Part shown: piece after piece, positions 55,772 to 64,000 of the stretch
How positions within the stretch are numbered: the stretch's first letter is position 1
How the letters are laid out: every line of letters begins with the position of its first letter
Source: Flavobacterium keumense
Lineage (GTDB): Bacteria; Bacteroidota; Bacteroidia; Flavobacteriales; Flavobacteriaceae
NCBI RefSeq assembly: GCF_029866485.1
Contig: NZ_CP092332.1
Location: 1,798,001-1,862,000 of the forward strand
Length of the DNA stretch: 64,000 bases
Direction: 5' to 3'
Made by a program: the position numbers and the translations under genes
Notes under the pieces: model-generated
Told to the model about the DNA's origin: nothing
The model's input: the letters and a program-made list of their open reading frames with translations, nothing else
The model's database searches: none

Positions 55772-56126
55772 ATTGATTTTTTTAAATCGTTAGAAAAGAA
55801 ATAATTGGACTATTGTAGTATTGATTTCTTTAGAATCAGTTACCTAATTATATATAGTTAAATATTTAACTATTTGATATAGTGATATTTATATCTAAGT
55901 TAGTTCTATGAAATACAAGACGGCATTAATTTCCTTTAAAAGACTTAAAAACTCGTTAAAGGGTTACTTGGTAGTATTTAGAGGGATAGTTTTCTTTCTT
56001 TTTATGTTTGAAACTCAGAATAATAATTAAGAGTTAAAAAAAGTGATTCGTATATATATCTTTCGTAAATTGTCTCACAAACAAATCTTTTTTTGGAATA
56101 CGATAACAACTAATCCCCCATATAGT
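55772..56126. other. Divergent intergenic region of adhesin and sixA-like genes
   Basis: 355 AT-rich bases with an 18-bp perfect palindrome (55855-55872) and a TATGTTTG -7-like box at 56003-56010 pointing to the sixA-like gene, without a TTG at the expected distance. No small gene is convincing. Confidence 0.5.
55855..55872. promoter_or_regulatory. 18-bp perfect palindrome upstream of the adhesin gene
   Basis: TAGTTAAATATTTAACTA, centred about 90 bases before the adhesin start codon. It has the size of an operator for a dimeric regulator, but its AT-only core means chance is possible. Confidence 0.35.
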
Positions 56127-56612
56127 ATGAAAAATTTAATAGTAGTTAGACACGCAAAATCAAGTTGGGCAACACCTACTAAAGATGTTGACAGACCTTT
56201 GATTCAGAGAGGAATTTCAGATGCTCATTTAGTTTCTTCTTATATTTTAAATTCCATTCCAAAAACTTTTTTACTTTGGACAAGTACAGCCAAACGGGCT
56301 TCAGATACGGCTATAATCTTTGCTCAAAATATTGCTTTTCCAATTGAGAATATTATTTATAAAGAAGATTTATACACTTTTGACGAAAATCAACTTGAGA
56401 AAGTAATCAAATCGTGTAATAATCTTTATGAAAGTATTATTCTTTTTGGACATAATGAGGCTATTACAAATTTTGTTAATAAATTTGGAGATAGTTTTAT
56501 TCCTAATGTTCCTACATCAGGATTAGTTTCTTTACAATTTGAAACAGATGATTGGAGTAAAATTGATAAGGGAAAAACCCAAAAAATAATATTTCCAAAA
56601 GATTTAAAATAA
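56127..56612 (+). CDS. SixA-type histidine phosphatase
   Basis: 161 residues from MKNLIVVRHAKSSWATPTKD. The RHAK(S) motif with catalytic His, the WTSTAKRASDTAIIF region and the second catalytic His in ILFGHNEAITNF define the histidine phosphatase (phosphoglycerate mutase-like) superfamily, SixA branch. SixA dephosphorylates phosphohistidine on proteins. The open frame reaches back to 56043, but that part lacks conserved text. It is 6 bases before ppk1, and this pairing is common in Bacteroidota, so it may act on polyphosphate-related substrates. Confidence 0.9.
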   Translation: MKNLIVVRHAKSSWATPTKDVDRPLIQRGISDAHLVSSYILNSIPKTFLLWTSTAKRASDTAIIFAQNIAFPIENIIYKEDLYTFDENQLEKVIKSCNNLYESIILFGHNEAITNFVNKFGDSFIPNVPTSGLVSLQFETDDWSKIDKGKTQKIIFPKDLK

Positions 56613-56618
56613 AAATAA

Positions 56619-58712
56619 GTGTTGCAACAAAAATATATTGATAGGGAAAAAAGTTGGTTAGCTTTTAACGCTAGAGTACTACAAGAAGCAGGAGATGAAA
56701 CAGTACCACTTTTAGACCGTATGCGATTTTTAGGAATTTTTTCTAATAATTTAGATGAGTTTTTTAGAGTTCGTTTTGCTGCTATTCGCAGATTAACATT
56801 AACCGGAATTTCAGGAGAAAAGTTTTTTAACGGTATTTCGGCTCAGCAATTATTAAATGATATTACGGAGATTGTTATTGAGCAACAAGCAGAAAGTTTA
56901 GATATTTTAAATGATATTGAAGCTCGATTGGAAAAAGAAAATATTTTTACGATTGATGAACACGATGTTACCGAAGCTCAAGAAAATTTTTTAAAGGATT
57001 TTTTTGTTCAAAAAGTGAGTCCTGAATTGGTTACTATCATTTTGAATGATTTGGATCACTTTCCTGTTTTAAAAGATACTGCGGGTTATTTGGCAGTGAA
57101 ATTGGTTACTAAGATTCAGACTCAAGAAGAAGATGTTGATACGAACTCAGAAATTCGTTATGCCGTTATTGAACTCCCAAAAACAATCAATCGGTTTGTT
57201 GTCTTACCTCCAGAAGGAGAAAAACAATTTGTGATTATGTTAGACGATGTTATTCGTCTTAATTTGAATAAAATTTTCGATATTTTCGATTACGAAAGTG
57301 TTTCTGCACACATGATAAAAATTACTCGAGACGCACAATTGGATATTGATAGCGACATGAGTAAGAGTATGTTAGAAAAAATATCGGCAGGTGTAAAAGA
57401 TCGAAGAATTGGAGAACCTGTTCGGTTTATTTATGATCAAACGATTGACAAAGACACGCTTCATTTTTTCTTGACTAATATGAAAATTGATGCTACCGAT
57501 AGTATTATCCCAGGCGGTAAATATCATAATAGAAGAGATTATATGGATTTTCCAAATTTAGGAAGGTTTGATTTGTTATATAAAACGAATCCACCGTTGC
57601 CAATTCCAGGATTGAGTTTGGACGAAAACATAATGAAAAAAATTGCGGTAAAAGATTATTTAGTTAATGCACCGTACCAATCGTATTCTTATGTTATCAA
57701 ATTCTTGCGAGAAGCAGCTTTGGATCCAAAAGTAACCACGATTAAAATTACATTATATCGTTTGGCTAAAAATTCGCAAATTATTAGCTCGCTAATCAAT
57801 GCCGCAAAAAACGGTAAAAAAGTAACTGTTCAAATCGAATTGCAAGCTCGTTTTGACGAAGCAAGTAATATTTCCTATGCAGAGCAAATGCAAACCGAGG
57901 GTATCGAACTTATTTTTGGAATTAAAGGTTTAAAAGTACACAGCAAAATTTGTGTTATTGAACGATTGGAGGGTAAAAAAATCAAGCGTTACGGAATTAT
58001 ATCTACGGGTAATTTTAACGAAGCTACAGCCAAAGTATATACCGATGTAACACTTTTCACTGCACATCAAAAAATCTTGAAAGACGTTTCTAAAATATTT
58101 GATTTCTTTGATACTAATTATAGAGTACATCGATACAAACATTTAATTGTTTCTCCTCATTATACAAGAAGTCGTTTCCATAAATTAATTGATAGAGAAA
58201 TTTCTCATGCACTTGCAGGTAGAAAGACGTATATGAAATTAAAAATGAATAGTCTTTCAGATACTGAAATGATTGATAAATTATATGAGGCAAGTAGAGC
58301 AGGAGTTAAAATTCAATTAGAAGTAAGAGGAATTTGTTCGTTAATACCTGGAGTTCCAGGTATGAGTGAAAATATTGAAGCTATTAGTATTGTAGATAAT
58401 TATTTGGAACATTCTAGAATTTACATTTTTGGAAATGCGAGCCAAACGGAAGTCTATATTTCATCGGCTGATATCATGACTAGGAACCTAGACGGTAGGG
58501 TTGAAGTTACCTGTCCAATTTATGATGAAGAAATTAAACAAGAATTAATTGATAATTTTGATTTGGGTTGGAAAGGAAATGTAAAAGCTCGATTCCATTC
58601 TCAAAAATTAGATAATAAATACAGACAAAGAGGAAATAATCCTGTTTTTAGAGCCCAGTTGGAGACGTATAAATATTATCAAAATAAAGTAATTCAAGAA
58701 GAAGTTATTTAA
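56619..58712 (+). CDS. ppk1: Polyphosphate kinase 1
   Basis: 697 residues starting with GTG (MLQQKYIDREKSWLAFNARV). The N-terminal domain has SNNLDEFFRVRFAAIRRL. The phospholipase-D-like catalytic domains have the autophosphorylated His441 in GLKVHSKICVIER, the FNEATAKVYTDVTLF motif, and the second HKD-like HYTRSRFHKLI. It polymerises the gamma-phosphate of ATP to polyphosphate, reversibly. It is translated with the sixA-like gene upstream and ppx downstream, a complete make-and-break polyphosphate unit. Confidence 0.96.
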   Translation: MLQQKYIDREKSWLAFNARVLQEAGDETVPLLDRMRFLGIFSNNLDEFFRVRFAAIRRLTLTGISGEKFFNGISAQQLLNDITEIVIEQQAESLDILNDIEARLEKENIFTIDEHDVTEAQENFLKDFFVQKVSPELVTIILNDLDHFPVLKDTAGYLAVKLVTKIQTQEEDVDTNSEIRYAVIELPKTINRFVVLPPEGEKQFVIMLDDVIRLNLNKIFDIFDYESVSAHMIKITRDAQLDIDSDMSKSMLEKISAGVKDRRIGEPVRFIYDQTIDKDTLHFFLTNMKIDATDSIIPGGKYHNRRDYMDFPNLGRFDLLYKTNPPLPIPGLSLDENIMKKIAVKDYLVNAPYQSYSYVIKFLREAALDPKVTTIKITLYRLAKNSQIISSLINAAKNGKKVTVQIELQARFDEASNISYAEQMQTEGIELIFGIKGLKVHSKICVIERLEGKKIKRYGIISTGNFNEATAKVYTDVTLFTAHQKILKDVSKIFDFFDTNYRVHRYKHLIVSPHYTRSRFHKLIDREISHALAGRKTYMKLKMNSLSDTEMIDKLYEASRAGVKIQLEVRGICSLIPGVPGMSENIEAISIVDNYLEHSRIYIFGNASQTEVYISSADIMTRNLDGRVEVTCPIYDEEIKQELIDNFDLGWKGNVKARFHSQKLDNKYRQRGNNPVFRAQLETYKYYQNKVIQEEVI

Positions 58713-58753
58713 TTTCTTACACTATAATTTATTGACCCACACAATCATTTTTG

Positions 58754-59644
58754 ATGTTAAAAATAAAAAAATACGCCGCAATCGATATTGGATCTAACGC
58801 CATGCGATTGCTCATTGCCAATATTATTGAACAAGAAGGTAAAGAAACCCAATTTAGTAAAAGTTCCTTAGTTCGTGTGCCAATTCGTTTGGGACAAGAT
58901 GCGTTTACTGTTGGAGCCATTTCAGAAGAAAACATTGATAGAATGTGCGATGCGATGAAAGCATTCAGTTTATTGATGAAAGTACACAAGGTAGAACAGT
59001 ATAAAGCTTTTGCGACTTCGGCAATGCGCGAAGCGTATAACGGAAAAGAAGTAACTGAAATCATTAAGAAAAAAGCAGGTGTAAAAATTGAAATTATTGA
59101 TGGCAAAAAAGAGGCTGCCATTATTGCTTCAACTGATTTACATCATTTATTAAAAACGGATCAAACCTATCTTTTTGTTGATGTAGGAGGAGGAAGTACT
59201 GAATTTACGTTGTTTTCTAACGGGAAAATGATTGTTTCTAGATCATTTAAAGCTGGAACGGTTCGTTTATTGAATAATATGGTTCACGAAATAGTTTGGG
59301 ATGAAATTGAAAAATGGATTCGAACCCATACCGAAGAATATGATGAAGTTACTTTAATAGGTTCTGGAGGGAATATCAATAAGTTATTCAAAATGTCAGG
59401 AAAACTTCAAGAAAAACCATTGTCTTATATTTATATTAATTCGCAATATGCTTTTTTAAATTCATTGACGTATGAACAACGTATTGCTGAATTAGGTTTG
59501 AACTCAGACCGTGCCGATGTAATTCTTCCTGCCACACGAATTTATTTGAATGCTATGAAATGGAGTGGAGCTAGAAATATTTATGTTCCTAAAATTGGTT
59601 TAGCAGACGGAATTGTTAAAGCAATGTATTACGGTAAAATTTAG
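58754..59644 (+). CDS. ppx: Exopolyphosphatase (Ppx/GppA family), short form
   Basis: 296 residues. The ASKHA-fold phosphate loops are KYAAIDIGSNAMRLLIAN, TYLFVDVGGGSTEFTLF and the LIGSGGNINKLFKM region, and FATSAMREAYNGK is also conserved. Only the two N-terminal domains are present, as in short Ppx-like enzymes without the HD-type C-terminal domains of E. coli Ppx. It hydrolyses terminal phosphates from polyphosphate or converts pppGpp to ppGpp. It lies 41 bases after ppk1. Confidence 0.93.
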   Translation: MLKIKKYAAIDIGSNAMRLLIANIIEQEGKETQFSKSSLVRVPIRLGQDAFTVGAISEENIDRMCDAMKAFSLLMKVHKVEQYKAFATSAMREAYNGKEVTEIIKKKAGVKIEIIDGKKEAAIIASTDLHHLLKTDQTYLFVDVGGGSTEFTLFSNGKMIVSRSFKAGTVRLLNNMVHEIVWDEIEKWIRTHTEEYDEVTLIGSGGNINKLFKMSGKLQEKPLSYIYINSQYAFLNSLTYEQRIAELGLNSDRADVILPATRIYLNAMKWSGARNIYVPKIGLADGIVKAMYYGKI

Positions 59645-59652
59645 AAAATCAC

Positions 59653-61421
59653 TTATGTAATATCTAATCCGAATGTTGATTTTAATAATTCAATGTTCGG
59701 ATTAATTTGATGTAAACGATTGTAACGATCTTGGTCATTGAAGCTACGTTTACTTTCAAAACTTTCATTTACAATTACTTCAATAGTAATATCGTGGTTG
59801 TGTAAATGCCCCTTTAAATACCCTAACAATCCTAATTTTTCACTTTCAAAATCTAATTTTGAACCTTCGTTAGGCAATTCAATGGTAATATGCGTTCCGT
59901 TCAAAACGGGATCGTTGATTAGCAATAAAGATTCCATGATTTTGTATCCTTTGTCACCTAAGCGTTGCGCGTATTTATTCCATTGCAACAACATTTCAGT
60001 TTCTGTAAATGGTTCTGTAGGCAAATGAAGTGTCTCTTTTACAACAGTTTTGGAGTTTTCTTCTAATGCTTTTTTAGCACGAATACTCGATAAAGAAAGT
60101 GCCGAAACTTTAGGTTCCGATTCATTCGAAATAGTAGGTTTTACTACTTCAAGTATTGGTTCGGTAATAGGTTTAGGAGCTTCAATTACTGCTTCAGTAG
60201 GAGTTATGTCCTTAATTTCTAGCGAAGGGATACTTGTCTTTTCTGGAATAGTATTTTCAGCTTTTTCTTGCGTTTCAGTATTTTTAACTACTTCAACAAT
60301 AGAATAACCTGAATTTTTAAAATAAGTAGGCGGAATTATAAATTGCTCAACTTTTTTTTTTCTCCATCGAAAGTGATGGAGGCCAATTGCATCAGGCAAA
60401 GTTCTACAAGTAGTCGTTGATTTTGACTGACTTTGTATTTTAAATCACAATCATTGGCAATTTCAATTCCTTTCAACAAGAAATTAGCATCACATTTTTG
60501 CGCTTGAATACCGTACATCTGTTGAGCTTGTTCTCCGACTTCTAGCAAAGATAAAGTCGCAGGGTTTTTAGAAACCAATAAATCCCTAAAGTGCGAAGCC
60601 AATCCAGCCACAAAATGATGCGCATCAAATCCTTTAGCTAGAATTTCATTGAAAGCAACTAATAATTCTGGAATTTTGTTTTCCAAAATCAAATCGGTTA
60701 CATTAATGTAGGTTTCATAATCTAAAACATTCAAATTCTCTGTTACCGCTTGACGAGTCAAATTAGTTCCACAAAAAGAAACTACTCGGTCAAAAATGGA
60801 CAAAGCATCACGCATAGCACCATCAGCCTTTTGAGCTATAATGTGCAAGGCATCGTCTTCAAATTGCACACCTTGACTAGTGGCAACATCTGCTAAATGC
60901 TCTTTTGCATCTTTAACAGTAATTCTTTTGAAATCAAATATTTGACAACGTGATAAAATCGTCGGAATGATTTTATGTTTTTCCGTTGTAGCTAAAATGA
61001 AAATAGCGTGTTTTGGCGGTTCTTCTAGTGTTTTCAAAAACGCATTAAAAGCTGCCGAAGACAACATGTGTACCTCATCGATGATGTATACTTTGTATTG
61101 ACCAGTTTGTGGTGGGATACGTACTTGGTCAATCAAGTTTCGTATATCATCTACAGAGTTGTTGGATGCTGCATCCAATTCAAATACATTGAAAGCAAAA
61201 TCTTCATTTGGATCGTCATAACCAGGTTGGTTAATTTTTCGTGCCAAAATACGTGCACAAGTAGTTTTACCTACACCACGAGGCCCTGTAAATAAAAGGG
61301 CAGAGGCCAAATGATTGTTTTCGATGGCATTCAACAAAGTACTAGTAATGGCTTTTTGCCCCACAACATCTTTAAATGTTTGAGGACGGTATTTACGAGC
61401 CGATACTATAAATTGTTCCAT
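59653..61421 (-). CDS. dnaX: DNA polymerase III gamma/tau subunit, long form needing a -1 shift
   Basis: The clamp-loader ATPase starts at MEQFIVSARKYRPQTFKDVV (61421), with Walker A FTGPRGVGKTTCAR, DEVHMLSSAAFNAFLKTLEE, the sensor LSRCQIFDFKRI and domain III to QLASITFDGEKKK. There the frame meets an A10 tract. In the 0 frame it stops after LSNL; in the -1 frame it runs on as VEQFIIPPTYFKNSGYS through a proline/acidic linker to a C-terminal domain (LLQWNKYAQRLGDKGYKIME) for a total of about 589 residues. The usual DnaX zinc-module Cys are absent: NQPGYDDPNEDFAFN lies in their place. Either programmed slippage makes both forms or the reading has a one-base homopolymer error. Confidence 0.8.
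60336..61421 (-). CDS. dnaX: DNA polymerase III gamma-like short form (0 frame)
   Basis: The unshifted frame from 61421 ends at TAA 60336-60338 after DGEKKKLSNL, giving 361 residues: the three clamp-loader domains without the linker and C-terminal domain. This is the architecture of E. coli gamma, which binds clamp-loader partners but not the polymerase core. Here, in contrast to E. coli, the 0 frame would give the short form and the shifted frame the long one. Confidence 0.6.
   Translation of the reverse strand: MEQFIVSARKYRPQTFKDVVGQKAITSTLLNAIENNHLASALLFTGPRGVGKTTCARILARKINQPGYDDPNEDFAFNVFELDAASNNSVDDIRNLIDQVRIPPQTGQYKVYIIDEVHMLSSAAFNAFLKTLEEPPKHAIFILATTEKHKIIPTILSRCQIFDFKRITVKDAKEHLADVATSQGVQFEDDALHIIAQKADGAMRDALSIFDRVVSFCGTNLTRQAVTENLNVLDYETYINVTDLILENKIPELLVAFNEILAKGFDAHHFVAGLASHFRDLLVSKNPATLSLLEVGEQAQQMYGIQAQKCDANFLLKGIEIANDCDLKYKVSQNQRLLVELCLMQLASITFDGEKKKLSNL
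60351..60361 (-). promoter_or_regulatory. dnaX: A10 slippery tract in dnaX
   Basis: On the minus strand the tract is A10 followed by G, read GAA AAA AAA AAG TTG in the 0 frame. It contains A-AAA-AAG in the correct phase, the same heptamer used for -1 frameshifting in E. coli dnaX. Ten A residues also permit transcriptional slippage; eleven would place the long frame in phase without any shift. Confidence 0.7.
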
Positions 61422-61582
61422 TGAAAACGTATTAGATAGCAAATATAGGATATGAATTTTCAAAAAACAACAACTTTTCTTTAATTACAAGACGACTTAT
61501 CCCCAATTTACTAACAATAATCTGAATTCTAGTAATATGGAACCATACTAAAATCAATTATGAATTACAGTAAATAAAATTG

Positions 61583-61590
61583 TAAATTTG
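61583..61590 (+). promoter_or_regulatory. -7 element of rnpB
   Basis: TAAATTTG ends 4 bases before the RNA 5' end. No TTG was found at the expected -33 distance. Confidence 0.55.
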
Positions 61591-61594
61591 CATC

Positions 61595-61908
61595 GCAGAC
61601 CGCCTTATCGCCGTTCGCATTGCGAAGGGAGGAAAGTCCGGACACCACAGAGAAGCATAGCGGGTAACACCCGTCAGTTGGTCTCGAAATTTCGAGATGA
61701 ATTAGGACAAGTGCAACAGAAAGCAGGTACAGGTAATGCTGTAGTGAAACCAGGTAAACTCTATGCGGTGAAATATCAAGTATATCAGCATTTAAGGGCT
61801 TCTCGTCCGTTGTTGAAGGGTAGATAGCTTGAGGCTTGCAGTAATGTAAGTCCTAGATAAATGATAAGGCTCCGTTTCTTGGAGACAGAATCCGGCTTAT
61901 AGGTCTGC
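61595..61908 (+). ncRNA. rnpB: RNase P RNA (class A)
   Basis: The 5' GCAGACC pairs with 3' GGTCTGC. Universal core elements are in order: GAGGAAAGTCCGGAC (CR I), ACAGAAAGCAG-type CR II/III text (CAACAGAAAGCAGGTACAGG), GTGAAACCAGGTAAACTC and the terminal ACAGAATCCGGCTTATAGG (CR V). It is the catalytic RNA that removes tRNA 5' leaders. A T-run after 61908 serves as terminator. Divergent from dnaX. Confidence 0.95.
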
Positions 61909-62010
61909 TTTTTTATTAAAAAATGTAATTCTTCGAATTTTCAAAAAGACATTTCCACTATTACAACTACGTTAGGAGTTAAATATTGGTAATTAGAAAT
62001 CAAGTTCACA

Positions 62011-62110
62011 AGAATAAAAGTCCCGTAGGGACGGTATATCATCCCTAAAGGAATTTTATTTCCTGCATTAGGGTTTTTACCTAGATAGAATTCCTATTGG
62101 GATTATACTT
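62011..62110. repeat. REP-like palindromic cluster between rnpB and rsmD
   Basis: It holds GTCCC-GTA-GGGAC (62020-62032), a nested CCCTAA / TTAGGG and AGGAA / TTCCT structure (about 62043-62074), and AATTCCTATTGGGATT. The TCCCGTAGGGAC core is a common intergenic repeat in Bacteroidota genomes. No gene is seen in 61909-62117. Confidence 0.5.
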
Positions 62111-62117
62111 ATAAAAA

Positions 62118-62684
62118 TTATTCTTCTTCAGTTTCCTCTTCAGAAGATGCTATTTCAAAAAAACTAAAGAAAGATCCACCATAACTTTTCTGAAAAGAAA
62201 AATGAGGTAAATGTTCCATTTTAGTGTATTTGGAATGCTCAATAATTAACATTCCGTCTTCTTCTAAAAGTCCTTTTTCGAAAACTAAAGTAACTACTTT
62301 TTCAAATGTTTTTTGGTCTAAACCATAAGGAGGATCTGCGAAAATGACATCGTAACTAGTTTTGTTTTTTTCAAGAAAAGCAAAAACATCACTTTTAATA
62401 GCAGCAATAGTAAAATCAAATTCAGCAGCGATTTGTTTGATGAATTTTACACAACCAAAATCACCATCTACTGAAGTAATTGGCGAACTACCTCTGGAAG
62501 CAAATTCAAAGCTAATGTTTCCTGTTCCCGAGAATAAATCCAATACTTTAAGTCCTTCAAAGTTAAAATGATTATTCAACACATTGAATAATGATTCTTT
62601 ACTCATATCGGTTGTAGGACGTACAGGAAGGTTTTTAGGAGGAAATATCCGTCGGCCTTTGTATTTGCCTGAAATAATTCTCAT
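62118..62684 (-). CDS. rsmD: 16S rRNA (guanine(966)-N2)-methyltransferase
   Basis: 188 residues: MRIISGKYKGRRIFPPKNLP and RPTTDMSKESLFNVL start the RsmD family, LKVLDLFSGTGNISFEFASRG is the SAM-binding motif I, and FADPPYGLDQ is the N2-methyltransferase catalytic motif IV. It methylates G966 of 16S rRNA during small-subunit assembly. Its ATG overlaps the stop of the DUF3822 gene by 4 bases (ATGA). The acidic C-terminus (SSEEETEEE) is an add-on. Confidence 0.95.
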   Translation of the reverse strand: MRIISGKYKGRRIFPPKNLPVRPTTDMSKESLFNVLNNHFNFEGLKVLDLFSGTGNISFEFASRGSSPITSVDGDFGCVKFIKQIAAEFDFTIAAIKSDVFAFLEKNKTSYDVIFADPPYGLDQKTFEKVVTLVFEKGLLEEDGMLIIEHSKYTKMEHLPHFSFQKSYGGSFFSFFEIASSEEETEEE

Positions 62685-63493
62685 GAATTGAAAAGTATAA
62701 AATGGGTTCTGTTATCCGCTTCTGAAAAATTGTTTTTAGCTTGTAAATCGCTTACATCTAGTAATGACACATTGCGAATGTATTTGTAGGCTAATTGGTA
62801 ATACTCACTTTCGGCATCGATTTTTCCAATCAATTCTAAAGAGAATTCTTCTGGATTTAAACCTAATTGTTCTGCTGTAAACAAAATGTAATACAAGAAA
62901 TCTTCAGGAGTAGTATAGTCAAACGAATTGAACAATACAAGTTTTTGGTTTTGCACCACGATGATTTCAAAATGCCCTGAATTGATGTGTACAAACATCT
63001 TTTTCTCTGGATTGTTTTTGGACGCGATCAATAATTTGGAAACCAAAATAGTATTGGCATGCTTGTAATCAAAAGTGCCAAATTGGTCAATAAAAAAGTT
63101 ATTGATATTTACATACGGAATGTAAACAGTGTTCATTTGGCAATTGGCAATTTCGTCAAAAGCAAAAAAATCAGTTTCAAAAACTTTGGTATTGTATTGT
63201 AAATAGCTTCCTAAAAAGTTTTCATCAAACAACGGCTCAGGAACAAAGGTGGATAAATTGTTATTGTGAATTATTAGAATTTCATCATACGACTCCTTTA
63301 ATTCTGGATAATCACTAAAAGCATCAGCAAATAAATCTTCGGTTTTAGTAGCCTTATGAAAGGTGTCAAAATGCACTTCGTTAAAAGAAGTGATGGTGTT
63401 GTTCAACGTGTCAAAACAACAAAAAGAAAGTCCGTTCAAGGCAACTTGAATAGATAATTTTTTATACTTTTTTTCGGTGATGTTTGTGTTCAT
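62681..63493 (-). CDS. DUF3822-family protein
   Basis: About 270 residues from MNTNITEKKYKKLSIQVALN. The text LSIQVALNGLSFCCFD, then VPEPLFDENFLGSYLQYNTK, MFVHINSGHFEIIVVQNQKL and LFNSFDYTTPEDFLYYILFT matches the DUF3822 family, an ASKHA-like (actin/hexokinase superfamily) protein specific to Bacteroidota and genetically tied to rsmD by a 4-base overlap. Function is unknown. The upstream open frame to 63586 is an AT-rich leader without conserved text. Confidence 0.9.
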   Translation of the reverse strand: MNTNITEKKYKKLSIQVALNGLSFCCFDTLNNTITSFNEVHFDTFHKATKTEDLFADAFSDYPELKESYDEILIIHNNNLSTFVPEPLFDENFLGSYLQYNTKVFETDFFAFDEIANCQMNTVYIPYVNINNFFIDQFGTFDYKHANTILVSKLLIASKNNPEKKMFVHINSGHFEIIVVQNQKLVLFNSFDYTTPEDFLYYILFTAEQLGLNPEEFSLELIGKIDAESEYYQLAYKYIRNVSLLDVSDLQAKNNFSEADNRTHFILFNS

Positions 63494-63599
63494 ACGTTTT
63501 TTTTCAACAATGCAAACATACGAATAACAATAGCAAAAATCAACTTCAATAGCAATTTCAATATTCAATATCAAAATGAATCGCAATGTTAAACTAAAG

Positions 63600-63650
63600 T
63601 TGATTTTTGAAATTGAACTTGATTTTTGAAATTGTGATTGATTTTTGTCA
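63600..63650. repeat. Short degenerate tandem repeat upstream of the helicase gene
   Basis: TTGATTTTTGAAATTG recurs with an 18-19-base period (starting near 63600, 63618 and 63638), the third copy diverged. It lies in the divergent intergenic region between the DUF3822 and helicase genes. Confidence 0.6.
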
Positions 63651-63685
63651 TTCCAATTGCTTACTTTGCAATCAAATTAATCGTA

Positions 63686-64000
63686 ATGAACTCCTCCCTG
63701 TTTTACAGTCTTTTAAAGAAAAAATTTCCGTTTGAACCCACTTACAAACAGGATATTTTTTTTCAAAAGATTGCTATTTTCTTAACTGAAATGGAAAACA
63801 ATACCATTTTTGTATTGAAAGGATATGCAGGAACAGGAAAAACTACGGTCATTTCTACGATTGTCAATAACTTAATTGAGATTAATAAAAAATATGTTTT
63901 GCTTGCGCCAACAGGCCGTGCAGCTAAGGTGATTGCCAATTATTCGAATAAACCTGCTTTTACCATTCATAAAAAAATCTATTTCCCTAAGAAATCTTCA
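63686..64000 (+). CDS. RecD-like / AAA-family DNA helicase, 3' end outside window
   Basis: The frame starts MNSSLFYSLLKKKFPFEPTY and runs off the window after 105 codons. Walker A is FVLKGYAGTGKTTVIST, followed by YVLLAPTGRAAKVIANY, the motif Ia of superfamily 1B helicases of the RecD/TraA type. Only the N-terminal RecA-like domain is visible, so it could be a stand-alone exodeoxyribonuclease-V-like or a UvrD-fold C-terminal helicase. Confidence 0.88.
   Translation, partial: MNSSLFYSLLKKKFPFEPTYKQDIFFQKIAIFLTEMENNTIFVLKGYAGTGKTTVISTIVNNLIEINKKYVLLAPTGRAAKVIANYSNKPAFTIHKKIYFPKKSS

Noticed and set aside
60336..60399. ATG start near 60399 for a separate 248-codon protein
   Set aside because: The first codons overlap the dnaX core in another frame; the rest is better explained as the tau-like extension reached by a -1 shift.
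61588..61827. 79-codon open frame
   Set aside because: It lies within the RNase P RNA gene.

Overview
The window looks like chromosomal DNA from a Flavobacterium-type member of the Flavobacteriaceae (Bacteroidota). The reasons are the low GC content, the recurring Bacteroidota promoter pattern (TTG, about 19-20 bases, TAnnTTTG), the absence of strong Shine-Dalgarno sequences, a PorP/SprF protein beside an adhesin with a CHU_C (type B) type IX secretion C-terminus, and lineage-typical families such as DUF3822. Genus is inferred from gene content, not from a search.

Layout. 1-3.3 kb: the 3' end of a TPR protein, a C40 peptidase and a thiolase. 3.4-7.6 kb: three tRNA genes (Ser-GCT, Pro-TGG, Arg-TCT), then a decayed accessory patch (5'-truncated RHS gene with a zincin-like tip, a small lipoprotein, tandem 65-bp repeats, a truncated IS1-family transposase, a second RHS fragment out of order, REP-like hairpins), closed by tRNA-Ser(TGA). 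7.7-14.4 kb: a minus-strand run tpx-dgkA-ftsK-lolA-lptF/G-ribB(A). 14.5-15.9 kb: a redox unit (peroxiredoxin, thioredoxin, DUF6952-like). 16-25.3 kb: a peptidoglycan or amino-sugar recycling cluster (SSS symporter, anmK, GHL10 hydrolase, AmpG-like MFS, GH3 enzyme) with a divergent NagB/PIG-L fusion gene. 25.4-35 kb: a GlcD/GlcF-like oxidoreductase, amino acid permease, lpdA, a glutaminyl cyclase lipoprotein, SRP RNA, an SDR and fsa.

35.2-38.5 kb: a restriction-modification cassette with two C5-cytosine methyltransferases and a DUF3883-like nuclease, bordered by a short imperfect inverted repeat. 38.9-46.3 kb: a sugar MFS transporter, an ABC-F protein, pyrR-pyrB, two small proteins, rnz and pdxH. 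46.5-55.8 kb: a CAP-domain lipoprotein, then an operon for a 1,794-residue repeat adhesin, PorP/SprF, a short TPR protein and an OmpA/PD40 protein. 56.1-59.6 kb: a polyphosphate unit (sixA-like, ppk1, ppx). 59.6-64 kb: dnaX split over two frames at an A10 tract, rnpB, rsmD, DUF3822 and the start of a RecD-like helicase gene.

The most notable observations are the dnaX slippery tract (short and long forms, as in the gamma/tau system, or a homopolymer indel), the rearranged RHS/IS remnant between tRNA genes, the bordered two-methyltransferase cassette, and several enzymes with specific lost residues: the GTP cyclohydrolase II half of RibBA, the NagB ring-opening Asp, and the second Walker A of the ABC-F protein.
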